DNA of 20,285 nucleotides from Tubulinosema ratisbonensis (taxonomy: Eukaryota > Microsporidia > Tubulinosematidae), in contig RCSS01000088.1 of assembly GCA_004000155.1 (NCBI GenBank), positions 1-20,285 of the forward strand, in the 5' to 3' direction. Position numbers and translations under genes: made by a program. Below, piece by piece: positions 18,847 to 20,285 of this stretch. The notes below the pieces were generated by a model, which was not told where the DNA came from, did no database searches, and saw only the letters and a list, made by a program, of their open reading frames with translations. Within the stretch, counting starts at the first letter, position 1, and each line of letters opens with the position of its first letter.

Positions 18847-19036
18847 CTTTCAAATTAAACAAAAAGATTAATACTTATTTTTTATTAAAATTTTCTTTTC
18901 AAATTAGACAAAAAATAAAAAATATTAATTTATCTTAAAAAATCAGAAAAGTTTTTTTTCGAATTAGTTATTCTCTTTTAAAATTAGACAAAGTTAAAAA
19001 AATAACTTTTATTTAATCTTAAAAATATAATATATT
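18847..19036. repeat. Three imperfect subterminal repeats before the transposase
   Basis: Similar blocks starting at about 18847 (CTTTCAAATTAAACAAAAAG), 18894 (TCTTTTCAAATTAGACAAAA) and 18972 (TCTCTTTTAAAATTAGACAAAG), each followed by an AT tail with TTAATCTTAAAA- or TTTATCTTAAAA-like endings in the last two. Their place just 5' of a Tc1/IS630-type transposase suggests transposase-binding sites, but this is inference. Confidence 0.5.
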
Positions 19037-19825
19037 ATGGTGTATCATATTATTTCTAATGAATAGAGAGAATTTATAAATAGATGGCACAAGGAGGGTA
19101 AGACTGTTAAAGAAATAACGGTTTTGATGGCAGATATACCCAGGAACTCAATTTATAATGTAATAAAAAAATACGAACAGACAGGATTAATTCATAAGGA
19201 GAAGAAAGGCGGTCCTAGAGTAACAAAACTAGATCAAGAAATTTTAAACGTGACTCGAAACATTTTAAGGGAGGATTACAGCAAAACTTTAAGAGATATT
19301 AAAGAATAAATTTTTGAAAACACTGGAATCTGTTTAGGAATAACTTCAGTATTTCGTGCTTGTAAAGCTAAAATTTTACATATAAAAACAGTTTTGACAC
19401 CACTAGCACGAAATACCAGAGAAAACATCAAAGCAAGGTATATTTATGCTTTAAATTTCCTTCCTTTACAAATTATTTTCAACAATGAGGAGTTTTATTT
19501 TTTGGACGAGGTAGGATTTTCCTTGAGTTTAAGAAGAAATTTAGGGAGAAGTTACAAAGACACCAGTCCTATAAAGCCTGTTCGAGTAATAAAATCTAGA
19601 AATCTTTCAGTCTGTGCTTGCTTTTTAGTTTCAAGATTTTATTTTCACAAAGTAAATAGTCAGCCTTATAATAAAGAAAATTTTCCTTGTTATTTAGAGG
19701 AATTGTTTAGGAAAATGCAGCAAATGGGTATACACAGAGATGTAATAATTATGGATAATGTCCGATTTCATCATTGCTTAGAAGTGGAGCTCATAATTAC
19801 CAGAAATAATTTTAGCTTTTTTTTT
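19037..19825 (+). pseudogene. IS630/Tc1-mariner-type transposase relic, 3' truncated
   Basis: One continuous reading frame from ATG 19037, interrupted by TAG at 19064-19066 and TAA at 19307-19309 but with no frameshift. Residues 10-90 form the helix-turn-helix half (EFINRWHKEGKTVKEIT, IPRNSIYNVIKKYEQTG, KKGGPRVTKLDQEI). The DDE half carries FLDEVGFSLSLRRNLGRSYK with the first catalytic Asp, and VIIMDNVRFHH with the second. The frame is cut just after RNNFSFFF, where IS630-type enzymes continue with LPPYSP..NPIE and the third acidic residue: the dispersed repeat begins at that point. The protein could not be active. Stretches between stops are well preserved, so the decay looks fairly young. 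Confidence 0.8.
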
Positions 19826-20285
19826 GTTGCCTGGGATGAGAAATTTATACGAAGATTCTTTTGCTATACTTTCTATATAAGAATATGAATACCTAGTCGA
19901 CGGAAACATATGGTAAAATATGTTTCTCATACTTAGGTATAGCTCAAGATACTGCGAGCCTTTAACACGCTAAAACCCACCCTCGTTTACTCTATAGACT
20001 GCTATAGTCTACCTCACCTTGCAGGCTATAGTTAAGGAAGTATTGATTTCCCTTTTCTTGGATATCAAAAGGATGGTTCGTTATACTACAACCTTTTCAA
20101 GGTATTTTACTATTGTTAGTATAATACCTCTTGGATATTTTCGATATCATTCGCTAAACTTTATCTTATATCTTATAACTATCCTCCAAAGAGCTTACCA
20201 ACGTCGCTTCCTCAATCATTCCTTTAAGTACCTAAAGTAAAAAAATTAGCTGCGTAGCTGTATAAAGAAGATAATACTAATATCT
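19817..20285. repeat. Dispersed structured repeat, copy 3 (inserted in a transposase gene)
   Basis: Starts with T9 and GTTGCCTGGGATGAG within the transposase codons and aligns with copy 2 to about 20274 (AAAGAAGATAA), possibly continuing past the window. The nested hairpin is kept: an outer ATACCTA (19889-19895) with TAGGTAT (19934-19940), and an inner GAAACATAT (19903-19911) with ATATGTTTC (19918-19926). Other stems are TAGACT/AGTCTA (19995-20011) and CCTTTT/AAAAGG (20051-20072). The plus-strand open frame at 20019-20240 inside it is not conserved in copy 2. The right end, and so any target duplication, cannot be seen. Confidence 0.75.

Noticed and set aside
19826..19870. Hammerhead ribozyme core (GGGATGAG...CGAAG)
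   Set aside because: The CUGAUGA core is not intact in any of the three copies and the stems do not form in the required order.
20019..20240. 73-codon plus-strand frame inside repeat copy 3
   Set aside because: The matching part of copy 2 has stops in this frame, so it is not conserved as protein.
1..20285. CRISPR arrays, bacterial operons, rRNA or tRNA genes, telomere repeats
   Set aside because: None seen: no spaced exact repeats, no conserved rRNA words and no tRNA cloverleaf. The gene content is eukaryotic.

Overview
The window is about 78-80% A+T by eye, with few genes and long gene-free stretches. It looks like DNA from a gene-poor, transposon-rich microsporidian (or a close relative). 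Four things point there: three of the four intact genes have CCC directly before the ATG (a known microsporidian start-site feature), none shows an intron, two encode divergent glucose-transporter-like carriers of the kind these parasites multiply, and the transposon families (MULE, pogo/Tigger, IS630/Tc1-like) are typical of the larger microsporidian genomes. The species cannot be named from the sequence.

Layout, left to right: AT-rich DNA (1-1639); a sugar-carrier-like MFS gene on the minus strand (1640-3016); AT-rich DNA; a dead pogo/Tigger transposase gene on the minus strand (about 4625-5830 and 7320-7714), split by a dead MULE element (5847-7306) with 19-bp perfect terminal inverted repeats; a ~21-bp tandem repeat (8180-8345); a frameshifted gene for a predicted secreted protein (8768-9740); the first copy of a dispersed repeat (10457-10672); an intact paralogue of the secreted-protein gene (12112-13143); the second repeat copy (13469-13862); AT-rich DNA with two perfect hairpins; a second MFS gene (16341-17717, minus), divergent from an intact Ubc7/Ube2G2-type E2 gene (18108-18647, plus); and an IS630/Tc1-like transposase relic (19037-19825) cut off by the third repeat copy (19817 to the window end).

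The four intact genes are two surface carriers probably used to take up host sugar, one E2 enzyme of ER-associated degradation, and one lineage-specific, probably secreted protein. The most unusual material is the pair of secreted-protein paralogues, each followed by a copy of the same ~400-bp repeat, and the repeat itself, which keeps a nested hairpin in its two best copies. All assignments come from reading the sequence and recalling family motifs; no search or folding program was run.
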